Of a stretch of 64,000 nt of DNA, positions 16,408-26,509 are shown piece after piece. The notes under the pieces are model-generated. The model saw nothing but the letters and a program-made list of their open reading frames with translations, was not told where the DNA came from and did no database searches. This stretch comes from Exiguobacterium indicum HHS 31. Its GTDB lineage: Bacteria; Bacillota; Bacilli; Exiguobacteriales; Exiguobacteriaceae. Position numbers and translations under genes: made by a program. The first letter of the stretch is position 1. Each line of letters opens with the position of its first letter. The DNA is taken from the NCBI RefSeq assembly GCF_001939065.1, contig NZ_MPSZ01000004.1, positions 1 to 64,000 of the forward strand, read 5' to 3'.

Positions 16408-17936
16408 CATGGTATATCGAAAGCTCCATCCTGTAGCTGTTTCCGAAGTGCTTTAGCTTTCTTTCGAATATCGCGTTTGCTGTCCGCATCGCGCTTTCCC
16501 CATTGCCGATACATCATCGACATCCGCTGATTATCAGCGAAGCGTTTTTCGTGCCGGTCGATGAAATCCCAGTACAAGGCGTTAAACGGACAGGCATCTT
16601 CTCCGAGCATGTCCTTTTGATGGAACGGACATCCCTTGCAATAATCGCTCATCTTATGGATGTAATTCGCCGAAGCGATGTACGGTTTAGTCGATAATGT
16701 TCCTCCGTCGGCATGAAGCGCCATCCCGAGGACGTTCGGTAAGACGACCCAGTCGTAGGCATCGATGTACATCTCGTTGAACCAATCTGCCGTCTGTTGC
16801 GGCGAGATCGCAAATAGATTAGCGAAGTTCCCGAGCACCATCAAGCGTTGGATATGGTGATTATGAGCATGCTCGACGACAGGACGTAACGATTCTGCGA
16901 CACAGTTCATGTTCGTTTTCCCGGTCCAGAAAAAGTCTGGTAGATCCGCTTCATGACGTAGCGCATTGACAGAAGCATAGTCTGGCATCTCGGCTAGATA
17001 GACGGCGCGCATGTACTCGCGCCAGCCGAGAATTTGCCGAATGAAACCTTCGACCGCATTGAGCGGAGCATCTTGATCTTCAAGGGCAGCCTCGACTTGA
17101 CGAATGACCTCTTCGGGTGTCAGCAAGCCGAGATTGATTGCTGCTGATAAGAGCGAATGCGATAACGTATCTTCACCGGTCAGCATGGCGTCTTGATACG
17201 TCCCGAACGTCTCGAGTCGTTCTTCGATGAAGCAATGGAGAGCCCGAGTCGCTTCCTGTCGCGTAACCGGCCAATGAAAGGAATCAAGTGCTCCCGGATG
17301 ATTGGAAAAATCACGTTCGACCTTGTCGATGACATCCTTTGTGATGCGATCAGGGCGAAACTGAACGGGATCGGGAAACGTCGTCCCGGACTTCGCCGGT
17401 TTCCGGTTCTCGGCGTCAAACGACCACTTTCCACCGATCGCTTTAGAGCCGTTCATGAGAACGTTTCGTTCCTTGCGCAGTTTGCGATAAAAACGATCCA
17501 TCTTGTATGGCTTGTCGCCGATTGCTTCGATCGCTTCTTCCTGTGTCAGTAAAAACAATGGTACGTCAGAACAGACTTCGACCGTGATCTTCTTCGGCAA
17601 GGCGTCTTGCCACTTGTGCATCGCCTTGCGCATCGGTTCGTCTGTGATCGCCGTATAGAATACATGGTCCGGATCATGATCTTTCCGGTGTGCCTTAAAT
17701 GCCTGATCAAACGAATCGGCTTCTCGGTAATCGACGGTGAAGCCTTTTTCGCGCAGTTCTTCCGCAAAATGTCGCATCGCTGAGAAGACGAGGACAAGTT
17801 TTTGTTTATGGTACGTCTTCCACTTGGAGCGTGAGGTCGCTTCGACCATCAGGATGACGTCATCTTGTTTGTTTGCTTCCTGCAATAAGGGGAGATCGTG
17901 ATTCAATTGATTACCAAATATCCAGCGTGTCGCCAT
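16407..17936 (-). CDS. Cryptochrome/photolyase family protein with Fe-S cluster motif
   Basis: 509 residues matching the deoxyribodipyrimidine photolyase-related (PhrB/FeS-BCP) class. Domains: an N-terminal Rossmann-type region (about 1-130, TRWIFGNQLNHD) and a helical FAD-binding domain (about 200-509). Four cysteines at 345 (MNCVAES), 433 and 436 (YCKGCPF) and 449 (DACPFN) fit the [4Fe-4S] ligand set of bacterial (6-4) photolyases. The histidine-rich HAHNHHIQRLMVLGNF at 356-371 lies near the expected active site. It probably repairs (6-4) photoproducts by light. It is a single gene; GAGTCCCTCC precedes it on the coding strand as a GGAGGGA site. Confidence 0.88.
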   Translation of the reverse strand: MATRWIFGNQLNHDLPLLQEANKQDDVILMVEATSRSKWKTYHKQKLVLVFSAMRHFAEELREKGFTVDYREADSFDQAFKAHRKDHDPDHVFYTAITDEPMRKAMHKWQDALPKKITVEVCSDVPLFLLTQEEAIEAIGDKPYKMDRFYRKLRKERNVLMNGSKAIGGKWSFDAENRKPAKSGTTFPDPVQFRPDRITKDVIDKVERDFSNHPGALDSFHWPVTRQEATRALHCFIEERLETFGTYQDAMLTGEDTLSHSLLSAAINLGLLTPEEVIRQVEAALEDQDAPLNAVEGFIRQILGWREYMRAVYLAEMPDYASVNALRHEADLPDFFWTGKTNMNCVAESLRPVVEHAHNHHIQRLMVLGNFANLFAISPQQTADWFNEMYIDAYDWVVLPNVLGMALHADGGTLSTKPYIASANYIHKMSDYCKGCPFHQKDMLGEDACPFNALYWDFIDRHEKRFADNQRMSMMYRQWGKRDADSKRDIRKKAKALRKQLQDGAFDIP

Positions 17937-18015
17937 GAGAGTCCCTCCTTTATCTTTGTTATATGATTACCGTTTTTGAATAAATTCATACGTTCGTGTG
18001 TGTTCCAAACGATAC

Positions 18016-18044
18016 TTGCAGGACAATTAAATTTTGTTTATACT
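18016..18044 (+). promoter_or_regulatory. Promoter of the glycosyltransferase gene
   Basis: TTGCAG (18016-18021), 17-bp spacer, TATACT (18039-18044), about 70 bp before the gene. Confidence 0.6.
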
Positions 18045-18106
18045 ATAAGTATTTTACATTAAAAACCAATATAGTTGATAAATTGAATCACCTTTGAGGA
18101 TGAGGA

Positions 18107-19621
18107 GTGAATCAAGTGAGGTCAAAGATTTCATCAGTACCAAAAGACTATGAGGTTTTAAATGCAAAACGTCTAAGACGTCATGTTGCTGTTACAGTCG
18201 TTATTCCAGTGTACAACGCGATTATCTATCTTGAACGAACGATTAACTCCGTTTTAGTACAGACGATCGGTATTCGAAACGTGACGATCATTGCGGTAGA
18301 TGATAAATCCACAGATGGCTCACGCCGTCTGTTAAGACGCTTATCTTCCTTATATCCTCAACTTGTCAGCATACTGCTGAAAAACAATACGGGCACGCCT
18401 GCGATGCCACGTAATCTAGGTTTGGCTCTTGCACGATCGAAATATGTTACGTTTTTGGATGCGGACGATTGGTTAGCGCATGATGGATTACGAATTTTGA
18501 ATGAGACGATGGATCGAACCGGAGTGGACTACGCCGTCGGACGTACAATTCAAGTGTCTACGAATCAACCGAACCGAATCATCGGTGTTCACGAATCGAA
18601 TCGTAATCGTGATCACGTTTCTCCTTATACGTTAAAGCATGCGTTTTATCATCTCGGTCCACGTGCCCGTATGATGCGTCGAGACTTTCTGCTACGTCAT
18701 GCGATTCAATTTCCTTCAATGAAATTCGCCGAAGATAAACAATTTTTTATCGATGTCTTAATACGAACGGATGCGATATCAACGGTCACGGCTCCCATCT
18801 ATTATTTGAACCGTCTCGAGGAAAATGACTCATTAACGAAGCAGACTGATATCATGGAAAAGATGGAAACAAATCTTATCGTCTTACGACGTGTGTTGGA
18901 ATATAAATTACCTGTTGAAAAGGAGCGTCTCATCCTCAATCGACTGATTGAGTTTGACTGCATCACACGCTTATATGATCGTAAGCACTTTCTCAAAAGT
19001 CATGATCCGTCAGCCTATCATCAAATGTTTGCGCGCGTCGTTGCCTTATTTACGCAACACCGTTCCTATCCCATCGATTCATTGATTGAAAAGCCGTTCA
19101 ATCGTCTGTTGTATCATTACTGGAACACCGGACGTTTTGATGATTTCATGGATGCTGTCAAGTGGTCGAAATCGAAAGAAACAAAGGAAATCGAATGGGT
19201 GGATGATCAACCTTACTGGAGTATTCCATTAGGCAGTGGTCAGAAACAAATGCTAGCTCTCCCTCTATATGTGAAGGTGCACGAATTAGAACTGACAGAA
19301 AAGGGACTCGAGCTAACGGTTCAAACACTTGGAGATCGTCGAATTCGTGTAGAAGGGATTTCGTTACAACATCGTAATTGGATGGAAGAAACGCATCTTT
19401 TAAAGACAGATGTCATAGATCTTGAAAATCATTATTATCGCTTGCAGGTAGAACTACCCAAACAAATGGAGCGGGGGAGTTATCTTGTTTATCTACGTTT
19501 TGATGACTATGGACAGCAGGTCATGGCTATTTCGATGGAGGAGCCAGTGATTCAAAAAAGCCATCACACCTATCGTTGGTATGAAACCATTAAAGGAAAC
19601 TTAGGATTACGCATCAAATGA
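18107..19621 (+). CDS. Glycosyltransferase family 2, teichoic-acid-type
   Basis: 504 residues. The N-terminal GT-A domain (about 28-250) has VTVVIPVYNA, the nucleotide-binding VDDKSTDGS and the DXD motif in FLDADDWL, then the acceptor-side segment MKFAEDKQFFID. The C-terminal half (about 250-504) is an all-helical and then beta-rich region similar in layout to wall-teichoic-acid glycosyltransferases such as TarS/TarP or related cell-surface enzymes. No membrane segment. It probably adds a sugar to a surface polymer in the cytoplasm before export. Start may be GTG 18107 or the in-frame GTG 18116, which is better spaced from TGAGGAG. Substrate is inference. Confidence 0.78.
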   Translation: MNQVRSKISSVPKDYEVLNAKRLRRHVAVTVVIPVYNAIIYLERTINSVLVQTIGIRNVTIIAVDDKSTDGSRRLLRRLSSLYPQLVSILLKNNTGTPAMPRNLGLALARSKYVTFLDADDWLAHDGLRILNETMDRTGVDYAVGRTIQVSTNQPNRIIGVHESNRNRDHVSPYTLKHAFYHLGPRARMMRRDFLLRHAIQFPSMKFAEDKQFFIDVLIRTDAISTVTAPIYYLNRLEENDSLTKQTDIMEKMETNLIVLRRVLEYKLPVEKERLILNRLIEFDCITRLYDRKHFLKSHDPSAYHQMFARVVALFTQHRSYPIDSLIEKPFNRLLYHYWNTGRFDDFMDAVKWSKSKETKEIEWVDDQPYWSIPLGSGQKQMLALPLYVKVHELELTEKGLELTVQTLGDRRIRVEGISLQHRNWMEETHLLKTDVIDLENHYYRLQVELPKQMERGSYLVYLRFDDYGQQVMAISMEEPVIQKSHHTYRWYETIKGNLGLRIK

Positions 19622-19625
19622 GCGG

Positions 19626-19659
19626 AATCGTCTGCTTCGAAAAGAGGCAGACGATTTTG
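19626..19659 (+). terminator. Terminator of the glycosyltransferase gene
   Basis: AATCGTCTGC (19626-19635) pairs with GCAGACGATT (19647-19656), followed by TTTTG. Confidence 0.8.
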
Positions 19660-19814
19660 TAAAATCAGCTGCCGCGGCACATTTCTGAATGTAAAAGAAG
19701 TTCCTTTCTGTGCAAGCTATGATAGGGTTATAATGGAAAGGTAAGTTGTCGTCATGAGGGGGAAGTTTTTCATGACAGGTAGTCCATAATATCAACGGGG
19801 ATAGGAAGGATATC

Positions 19815-21308
19815 ATGAGCAGTATGCCTAAAAAAACAGACGTTATTTTAATTGGTGCCGGAGTCATGAGCGCGACGTTAGGGGTCTTATTAAAAGAACT
19901 CGCGCCTGAGATCAACATCAAGGTATTCGAGAAACTCGCGAGTGCCGGGGAAGAGAGCTCGAACGAGTGGAACAATGCAGGAACAGGTCACGCCGCATTA
20001 TGCGAACTGAACTATACGACGGAAAACGCTGATGGTTCAATCGATATCAGTAAAGCGGTCAAAGTAAACGAACAGTTCCAACTATCACGTCAATTCTGGT
20101 CGCATCTCGTCAAGGAAGGTGTCTTGCCGAATCCGAAAGAATTCATCATGCCGATTCCACATATGAGTATGGTTGAAGGAACAGAAAACGTCGAATTTCT
20201 GAAAAAACGATTGGAAGCGCTATCAGCGAATCCGTTGTTTGCGGGAATGGAATATTCAGAGGATCCAGCGAAATTAGCCGAGTGGATTCCACTCATCATG
20301 AACGGTCGGACGTCACCCGAGCCGATCGCTGCGACGAAAATCGATTCAGGAACGGACGTCAATTTTGGTGCGTTGACACGAATCCTGTTTGAATATCTCG
20401 AACAGCACGATGTAGAGATTAACTATCAGCACGGTGTCGAGGATTTGAAGCGTGTTGACGGAGGCTGGGAAGTCAAAGTGAAGAATGAGCGCGATCACCG
20501 GATCGAGCATCATACGGCTCAGTTCGTCTTCATCGGGGGTGGTGGCGGTAGTCTACCGTTGCTCCAAAAAACAGGCATCGAGGAATCGAAGCAAATCGGT
20601 GGTTTCCCAGTCAGTGGCTTGTTCCTCGTCTGTAAAAATCCTGAAATCATTGAACAGCATCATGCGAAAGTCTACGGAAAAGCGAAAGTCGGAGCACCGC
20701 CGATGTCAGTACCACACTTGGATACACGATACATCGATGGGAAGAAATCACTCCTCTTCGGACCGTTCGCTGGCTTTTCACCGAAGTTCCTCAAGACAGG
20801 TTCAAATCTTGATTTGATCGCGTCCGTCAAACCGAACAACGTCTTGACGATGCTTGCTGCGGGAGCTAAAGAGATGGGATTGACGAAGTACCTGATCGAA
20901 CAAGTCCTCTTGTCGACGGAACAACGGATGAACGAATTACGAGAGTTCATCCCGAATGCGAAGACAGAAGACTGGGATGTCGTCGTCGCTGGTCAACGTG
21001 TCCAAGTCATCAAGGATACACCACAAGGAAAAGGGACACTCCAGTTCGGAACAGAAGTCGTCAGTGCAGCCGACGGATCTGTCGCTGCCTTACTCGGGGC
21101 GTCTCCAGGTGCCTCAACAGCGGTACCGGTCATGCTCGAAGTACTCGCGAAATGTTTCCCGTCCGAACTACCGGCGTGGGAAGCAAAAATCAAGGAGATG
21201 ATTCCGTCTTACGGGATCTCACTCGTTGAACATCCGGAGCTGTTCGAACAGATCCATGCCGAAACAGCAAAAACGCTCGAACTCGAACAAGGTCAACCGA
21301 TTCGCTAA
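19815..21308 (+). CDS. mqo: Malate:quinone oxidoreductase
   Basis: 497 residues. Membrane-associated FAD enzyme that oxidises malate to oxaloacetate and passes electrons to quinone, bypassing NAD-dependent malate dehydrogenase in the TCA cycle. The N-terminal dinucleotide fold is [16 protein letters not shown], and the family-specific [21 protein letters not shown]-region residues follow around 55-75. FAD-contact [14 protein letters not shown] and the C-terminal [25 protein letters not shown]-type stretch are present, as is the usual length. Start follows GGAAGG. It is a single-gene unit with a strong bidirectional terminator. Confidence 0.95.
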   Translation: MSSMPKKTDVILIGAGVMSATLGVLLKELAPEINIKVFEKLASAGEESSNEWNNAGTGHAALCELNYTTENADGSIDISKAVKVNEQFQLSRQFWSHLVKEGVLPNPKEFIMPIPHMSMVEGTENVEFLKKRLEALSANPLFAGMEYSEDPAKLAEWIPLIMNGRTSPEPIAATKIDSGTDVNFGALTRILFEYLEQHDVEINYQHGVEDLKRVDGGWEVKVKNERDHRIEHHTAQFVFIGGGGGSLPLLQKTGIEESKQIGGFPVSGLFLVCKNPEIIEQHHAKVYGKAKVGAPPMSVPHLDTRYIDGKKSLLFGPFAGFSPKFLKTGSNLDLIASVKPNNVLTMLAAGAKEMGLTKYLIEQVLLSTEQRMNELREFIPNAKTEDWDVVVAGQRVQVIKDTPQGKGTLQFGTEVVSAADGSVAALLGASPGASTAVPVMLEVLAKCFPSELPAWEAKIKEMIPSYGISLVEHPELFEQIHAETAKTLELEQGQPIR

Positions 21309-21311
21309 ACG

Positions 21312-21350
21312 AAAACCGTCCGACTCTACGAGGAGCCGGACGGTTTTTTT
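21312..21350. terminator. Bidirectional terminator between mqo and the ECF S-component gene
   Basis: AAAACCGTCCG pairs with CGGACGGTTTT around a 14-base loop; the plus strand continues with seven Ts. Confidence 0.9.
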
Positions 21351-21353
21351 GAT

Positions 21354-21896
21354 TTAGCGGAAGTTACGGAAGAAGCGTGTTTTCTTTAATGCGATCCCGA
21401 CTGGAATCGCGACAAGGATTCCGAGGACGTTTTGTGTGATGTTTCCTGGAATCGAAGCGGTTGGTGCGACCCAGTTACTGTAAAGAATACCTTCACAAAC
21501 ATAGTAAACAGCAAGCATGACGGGAGCAGAAACAATCATTGCAAAAATATTTAAGCCAGGGTTGTCTCCTTTGTATCGCGAAGACCAGGCGATACGCCCG
21601 ACAATATATCCTTGGAGTCCTCGAGCTACGATTGTAAATGGAGCCCAGAGTGTCCATCCACTGATAAGATCAAATAATCCCATACCGATTGCTCCGGCAA
21701 TCAATGCTGTCCGTGGACCGAATAAAATCGCGATGAGAAAGAGCATCGCTGTTCCCATATGAACGAGACCGCCGCTTGAAGCGATCGGCAGTTTGATATT
21801 GATGAATAGTGTCGCAACAAGAACAAGTGCGATTGACATCGCAGTGATGACGAGCTGGCGGGTACGAGTGCTAGAATACGGTGCTGCTTTTTGCAT
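21354..21896 (-). CDS. ECF transporter S component (vitamin-type)
   Basis: 180 residues with about six membrane helices. The conserved GGLVHMGTAMLFLIAILFGP-region and the early stretch ALVLVATLFINIKLPI match substrate-binding S components of energy-coupling-factor vitamin transporters. The substrate cannot be named: related families carry folate, pantothenate, pyridoxine or hydroxymethylpyrimidine. No EcfA/EcfT gene is adjacent, as is usual for group II ECF systems that share one energising module. A 31-bp palindrome lies just upstream, so a repressor probably controls it. Confidence 0.8.
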   Translation of the reverse strand: MQKAAPYSSTRTRQLVITAMSIALVLVATLFINIKLPIASSGGLVHMGTAMLFLIAILFGPRTALIAGAIGMGLFDLISGWTLWAPFTIVARGLQGYIVGRIAWSSRYKGDNPGLNIFAMIVSAPVMLAVYYVCEGILYSNWVAPTASIPGNITQNVLGILVAIPVGIALKKTRFFRNFR

Positions 21897-21913
21897 GTGG
21901 CTAACCTTCTTTA

Positions 21914-21944
21914 TGATAGATTTTAAGATATCTTCAATCTATCA
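21914..21944. promoter_or_regulatory. 31-bp palindromic operator upstream of the ECF S-component gene
   Basis: TGATAGATT (21914-21922) is the exact reverse complement of AATCTATCA (21936-21944), and the space between contains the palindrome AAGATATCTT. It lies 18 bp before the minus-strand start and could bind a dimeric repressor. Regulator unknown. Confidence 0.55.
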
Positions 21945-22146
21945 GATGACTGAACTAGTCAAAAGTGTCAACTTTGAATTATTTATAGGGGTCAGTTTTG
22001 AATACAAATCTTGATCTGTTCTTAATTCCATAAGAGTACGATCTATTGATACACTCTTGAATGAAAAAATCCATAAAACGGTTGTCGTTTTCGAATCTGT
22101 TCCTCGTTTTTTTCGTACAATGAACAGCGAAAGGGAGGGGAAGTCA

Positions 22147-22716
22147 GTGAAATATCAGATTGCGACAGCTGTTTTTTTATTCGCTTCATTGTCATCAGTC
22201 ACATCGGAGGCAAAGGACCAGACGACACAACACCAACGTTATTACGCAGCATATGAAAAAATCGTGGAAAACATAAATCGGACACATGAAAATGCGGACG
22301 TCACGTTGCTTGCAGCAAATCAATTCGCAGACGAGGACTGGGTTTCGCCGGAACGTTTTCAAGAACGGGCACTCGAACGGTTGAAGCCGCTACGTGTCCA
22401 AACGAGCTTAGAGTGGGATAGTGAACGAACGCTTGAACGCACAGAACGTGGAAACGATGTCCGGATCATCGGAAATTTCGAGACGGAACTCTTGGAACAG
22501 AGTAAACGCCAACGATTATCCGATGTCTTTTCGATGACGTCTCTTGCAATCGATGGTGGAAAATGGACGCAAACCGGATTCTCCGGTACTCCAATCGATG
22601 CTTGGCAAACAATGGTCGTAACAGTCAGTGGTACATACGCGAAGCAGGGCATCTTAACAAAACACCACATCACAAAAGAATATCATTGTACATGGTACGG
22701 TGAAATCTACTATTGA
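22147..22716 (+). CDS. Exported hypothetical protein (189 aa)
   Basis: Start set at GTG 22147, which follows the strong AGGGAGGGG; the earlier in-frame ATG at 22057 has none. Residues 1-22 form a Sec signal peptide (hydrophobic TAVFLFASLSS, cleavage near SEA-KD). The mature protein is hydrophilic with no cysteine in the lipobox position, so it is probably secreted or wall-associated. The C-terminus is beta-rich (ITKEYHCTWYGEIYY). No family recognised. It is convergent with ahpF across a terminator. Confidence 0.6.
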   Translation: MKYQIATAVFLFASLSSVTSEAKDQTTQHQRYYAAYEKIVENINRTHENADVTLLAANQFADEDWVSPERFQERALERLKPLRVQTSLEWDSERTLERTERGNDVRIIGNFETELLEQSKRQRLSDVFSMTSLAIDGGKWTQTGFSGTPIDAWQTMVVTVSGTYAKQGILTKHHITKEYHCTWYGEIYY

Positions 22717-22721
22717 GACAG

Positions 22722-22757
22722 AAAAAGAGCGAAACTCGTTTGAGTTCCGCTCTTTTT
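22722..22757. terminator. Bidirectional terminator between the exported protein and ahpF
   Basis: A 16-bp stem, 22722-22737 paired with 22742-22757 with mismatch near the loop, flanked by A- and T-runs. Confidence 0.85.
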
Positions 22758-22759
22758 CA

Positions 22760-24289
22760 TTAATTCCGGATCAAGTGATCGAAAGCACCGAGTGCAGCTG
22801 TTGCACCAGATCCCATCGAGATGATGATCTGTTTATACGCGCTATCCGTGCAGTCTCCTGCAGCGAACACGCCTGGTACGTTCGTTGCACCATGACGATC
22901 GACTTGGACTTCACCGAACTTGTTACGGCTCACCGTTTCACCGAGCCAGTCCGTGTTCGGTACGAGACCGATCTGGACGAAGACACCCTCGAGCTCGACG
23001 TGACGTTCGACGTTCGTTTCGCGCTCGATATACGTGATACCGTTCACTTTGTCCGTTCCTGTGATTTCCTTCGTCTGTGCGTTGACGACGACCGTGACGT
23101 TCGAAAGGGAAGCGAGGCGTTCTTGAAGAACAGCATCCGCTTTTAGTTCCGGTGCGAATTCAAGGACCGTGACATGCTTGACGATTCCTGCGAGATCGAT
23201 GGCTGCTTCGATCCCTGAGTTTCCGCCACCGATGACTGCGACACGTTTTCCTTCGAACAATGGACCATCACAGTGTGGGCAGTAGGCGACGCCTTTGTTC
23301 TTGAATTCGAGTTCGCCTGGGACACCAACGTTACGCCAGCGTGCACCTGTTGAAAGGATCAAACTCTTCGTTTTCAAGACAGCACCGTTCTCAAGCTCGA
23401 GCTCAAGGAGGTCCTTCTTCTCAAGGCGAGTTGCCCGTTGTAGGTTCATGACGTCGATGCCATATTCCTTGACGTGCTCCTCAAGACTTGCGACGAGTTT
23501 TGGTCCTTCCGTGTACTTCATGCTGATGAAGTTCTCGATGCTCATCGTATCCATGACTTGTCCACCGAAGCGTTCTGCGACGATTCCTGTCCGGATGCCT
23601 TTACGGGCTGCATAGATGGCAGCACTCGATCCAGCTGGACCACCACCGACGACGAGGACATCGTATGGATCTTTATCAGCGAAATCAGAAGCATCGGCAC
23701 CTGTACCAAGCTTCGCCAAGATTTCTTCGAGTGACATCCGTCCGTTACCGAATGCTTCGCCATTGACGAAGACCGTCGGAACAGCCATGATCTCTTTTTG
23801 TTCGACTTCTTCCTTAAATGCCGCGCCATCAATCATCGTGTGACTGATGTTCGGGTTGAGGACGCTCATGACGTTCAATGCTTGTACGACATCCGGGCAG
23901 TTGTGGCAGCTCAAGCTGATGTACGACTCGAAATGGTACGTTTCTTGAATGCCTTGAATCTGCTTGATGACGTCCGCATCGACCTTCGGTGCTCGACCGC
24001 TGACTTGTAGCAGAGCGAGAACGAGGGACGTGAACTCATGACCGAGTGGGATTCCCGCGAACGTGATGCCGCTTGTCTCACCGACACGGTTGACTGAGAA
24101 ACTTGGTGTCCGGGGAAGGCTTGCCTGCTCGACGGAGATGCGTGGTGTCATGCTTGCGATCTCTTCGACGAGTGCGCTCATCTCAAGCGAGACGGCGTCT
24201 GTCCCAGCGCTAACCGCTAGGACGAGATCGCCTTCGAGAAGCTCGAGGTATTGCGCGAGTTGTGCTTTAATGTCTGGTGCTAAAGCCAT
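22760..24289 (-). CDS. ahpF: Alkyl hydroperoxide reductase subunit F
   Basis: 509 residues. NADH-dependent flavoprotein disulfide reductase that recycles AhpC. The N-terminal thioredoxin-like domain (about 1-200) carries the CxxC centre LSCHNCPDV, and the thioredoxin-reductase-like half (from about 210, [23 protein letters not shown] split by position) carries the second centre [11 protein letters not shown]- and FAD-binding glycines are intact ([20 protein letters not shown]). It begins 14 bases after ahpC with AAGGAG, so the two form the usual ahpCF operon. Length matches the family. Confidence 0.96.
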   Translation of the reverse strand: MALAPDIKAQLAQYLELLEGDLVLAVSAGTDAVSLEMSALVEEIASMTPRISVEQASLPRTPSFSVNRVGETSGITFAGIPLGHEFTSLVLALLQVSGRAPKVDADVIKQIQGIQETYHFESYISLSCHNCPDVVQALNVMSVLNPNISHTMIDGAAFKEEVEQKEIMAVPTVFVNGEAFGNGRMSLEEILAKLGTGADASDFADKDPYDVLVVGGGPAGSSAAIYAARKGIRTGIVAERFGGQVMDTMSIENFISMKYTEGPKLVASLEEHVKEYGIDVMNLQRATRLEKKDLLELELENGAVLKTKSLILSTGARWRNVGVPGELEFKNKGVAYCPHCDGPLFEGKRVAVIGGGNSGIEAAIDLAGIVKHVTVLEFAPELKADAVLQERLASLSNVTVVVNAQTKEITGTDKVNGITYIERETNVERHVELEGVFVQIGLVPNTDWLGETVSRNKFGEVQVDRHGATNVPGVFAAGDCTDSAYKQIIISMGSGATAALGAFDHLIRN

Positions 24290-24303
24290 CGCGAATCCGC
24301 TCC

Positions 24304-24867
24304 TTAAATTTTTCCGACGAGATCAAGGCTTGGTGTGAGTGTTGCAGAGCCTTCTTCCCATTTCGCTGGGCAGACTTCGCCTGGGTTGTTACGTACGTAT
24401 TGTGCTGCTTTGATTTTGTTGACGAGCGTGCTTGCATCGCGACCGATACCGCCTGCATTGATTTCAACCGTTTGGATGACGCCGTCTGGATCGATGATGA
24501 ACGTACCGCGGTCAGCAAGACCATCTTGTTCGTTCAAGACTTCGAAGTTACGTGAGATGACGTGTGATGGGTCGCCGATCATGACGTACTCGATTTTACC
24601 GATTGTTTCTGATGTTTCGTGCCATGCTTTATGTGTGAAATGCGTATCTGTTGAAACAGAGTAAACTTCAACGTCAAGCGCTTTGAGTGTTTCGTATTGG
24701 TTTTGAAGATCTTCGAGTTCTGTCGGGCAAACGAATGTAAAGTCTGCAGGGTAGAAACATACGACACTCCATTTACCGCGAAGGTTGGCATCCGTTAGGT
24801 CAACGAATTCTCCGTTGTGGAATGCTGATGCACTGAATGGTTTTACTTCACTTCCGATTAAAGACAT
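24304..24867 (-). CDS. ahpC: Alkyl hydroperoxide reductase subunit C (2-Cys peroxiredoxin)
   Basis: 187 residues from the ATG at 24867, which follows AGGAGG; the longer frame to 24939 is leader. The peroxidatic cysteine is C47 in [10 protein letters not shown] and the resolving cysteine lies in [10 protein letters not shown] near the C-terminus. It reduces hydrogen peroxide and organic hydroperoxides, with electrons from AhpF. It is first of the ahpCF operon, downstream of a PerR-type box, consistent with peroxide induction. Confidence 0.97.
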   Translation of the reverse strand: MSLIGSEVKPFSASAFHNGEFVDLTDANLRGKWSVVCFYPADFTFVCPTELEDLQNQYETLKALDVEVYSVSTDTHFTHKAWHETSETIGKIEYVMIGDPSHVISRNFEVLNEQDGLADRGTFIIDPDGVIQTVEINAGGIGRDASTLVNKIKAAQYVRNNPGEVCPAKWEEGSATLTPSLDLVGKI

Positions 24868-24940
24868 GATAAAAATCCTCCTCAAGGGTTCTATTTTTAG
24901 AATCTGTTCTAGTGCATACAAGGAATCTGTATTTATCACA

Positions 24941-24955
24941 CTAGAATAATTCTAA
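24941..24955. promoter_or_regulatory. PerR box upstream of ahpCF
   Basis: On the minus strand the site reads TTAGAATTATTCTAG, a 7-1-7 inverted repeat close to the PerR consensus TTATAATNATTATAA. It lies about 75 bp before the ahpC start. A looser 16-bp copy, TTAGAATCTGTTCTAG, lies at 24897-24912. Confidence 0.7.
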
Positions 24956-25036
24956 TCTAATACTAATTTCATATAGACCAACACTTTTGTCAAGGTATAA
25001 TCGGCAATTTCTTATTTCAGGAAAGATTGTGTGAAC

Positions 25037-25078
25037 AAAAAAAGAAATCCCGACTCCTAAATGAAACAGGAGTCGGGA
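25037..25078 (-). terminator. Terminator of the gluconate operon
   Basis: TCCCGACTCCT (25048-25058) pairs with AGGAGTCGGGA (25068-25078), with a T-rich tail on the minus strand. Confidence 0.85.
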
Positions 25079-25088
25079 GCTGTATTCT

Positions 25089-26489
25089 TTATTGCCAGTC
25101 CGTGTGGAAGATCCCTTCGCGGTCTGTCCGTGCATACGTGTGAGCACCGAAATAATCGCGTTGTGCTTGCAACATGTTGGCATTCGAATTCGCTGTCCGG
25201 TAGCTATCGTAATACGTCAGTGACGTCGATAGAGATGGGAGTGCAAAACCAGATAATGCACCCTCGGCAACGACGTGACGTAACGATTCTTGATACGCCT
25301 GTACTTTCTCAGCGAAGAACGGGGCGAGCATCAAGTTCGAGAGGTTCGCATCATTTTTGAACGCTTCACTGATGACGTTCAAGAAGTCGGCCCGGATGAT
25401 ACATCCACCACGGAAGATCAAGGCGATTTCCTCGAGGCGTAAGTTCCAGTCATACAACTCAGACGACGTTCGGTACTGGGTGAAGCCTTGCGCGTATGCG
25501 GCAACTTTCCCCATATAAAGCGCTTGACGAATCCGTTCGACCCACGCGTCTCGCTCAAGCGTTGACAAGTCTTCTGGTCCCTTTAGGACAGCAGACGCTA
25601 CGACGCGTTCTTCTTTGATAGCTGAAAGGTAACGCGCGAACAGGGCTTCTGTAATGATCGAAGAGGCGATCCCATTATCAATGGCTTGCAGGCTCGTCCA
25701 TTTTCCAGTTCCTTTTTGACCGGCTTGATCGAGAATGACATCAATCAACGGTTGCCCTGTCTCGTCATCCGTTTTTCGGAGGATATCCGCTGTGATCTCA
25801 ATCAAGTAACTTTTCAGTTCACCTTCGTTCCATTCAGCGAAGATATCCGCGACTTCCGTGACGTCGAGTCCGAGACGGAAACGGAGGAAGCTATACGCTT
25901 CAGCGATCAATTGCATGTCCGCATACTCGATTCCGTTATGGACCATCTTGACGAAGTGACCAGCGCCTTTCGGACCAATATAAACACAACATGGATCTCC
26001 TTCGACGTGAGCGGCGATCTTCGTCAAGATCGGTGCGACATGTTCGTAAGCTTCTTTCGATCCACCAGGCATGATCGCAGGACCGGTCCGCGCACCGACT
26101 TCACCACCCGATACACCGACGCCGATGTATTCGATCCCATGGCGTTGTAACTCGTCGAAACGACGCTCTGTATCGAGGAAGTGAGAGTTCCCACCATCCA
26201 TGATGATATCGCCTGTTTCGAGATGCGGAAGCAACGATTCGATGACTGAATCAATCGCGCTACCAGCCGTGACCATCATGAAGATTTTACGTGGGCGAGC
26301 GAGTGATTGAACGAATGCTTCAATGTCGTAGTACGGATGAAGGGGTAGTCCTTCATCATGTGCGACGAGATCGTCTGTTAAATCACGTGTGTAGTTATAG
26401 ATGGCGACTTCTTCTTGATGACTTGCCATATTCAGTGCCAGGTTGCGTCCCATGACGCCAAGCCCGATGACTCCGATAGAATGTTGCAT
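25089..26489 (-). CDS. gntZ: 6-phosphogluconate dehydrogenase, decarboxylating
   Basis: 466 residues from the ATG at 26489, which follows AAAAGGAG. It oxidises 6-phosphogluconate to ribulose 5-phosphate with CO2 release. The N-terminal Rossmann motif is IGVIGLGVMGRNLALNM; after it the second strand ends in YNYTRD, where NADP-specific enzymes carry Arg-Thr, so cofactor choice is unclear. The signature IMPGGSKEAYE and catalytic KMVHNGIEYADMQ are present, as is the C-terminal helical domain ending in HTDW. It is last of the gluconate operon, matching gntZ of Bacillus. Confidence 0.94.
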   Translation of the reverse strand: MQHSIGVIGLGVMGRNLALNMASHQEEVAIYNYTRDLTDDLVAHDEGLPLHPYYDIEAFVQSLARPRKIFMMVTAGSAIDSVIESLLPHLETGDIIMDGGNSHFLDTERRFDELQRHGIEYIGVGVSGGEVGARTGPAIMPGGSKEAYEHVAPILTKIAAHVEGDPCCVYIGPKGAGHFVKMVHNGIEYADMQLIAEAYSFLRFRLGLDVTEVADIFAEWNEGELKSYLIEITADILRKTDDETGQPLIDVILDQAGQKGTGKWTSLQAIDNGIASSIITEALFARYLSAIKEERVVASAVLKGPEDLSTLERDAWVERIRQALYMGKVAAYAQGFTQYRTSSELYDWNLRLEEIALIFRGGCIIRADFLNVISEAFKNDANLSNLMLAPFFAEKVQAYQESLRHVVAEGALSGFALPSLSTSLTYYDSYRTANSNANMLQAQRDYFGAHTYARTDREGIFHTDWQ

Positions 26490-26509
26490 AAGTAGAACGA
26501 CTCCTTTTC

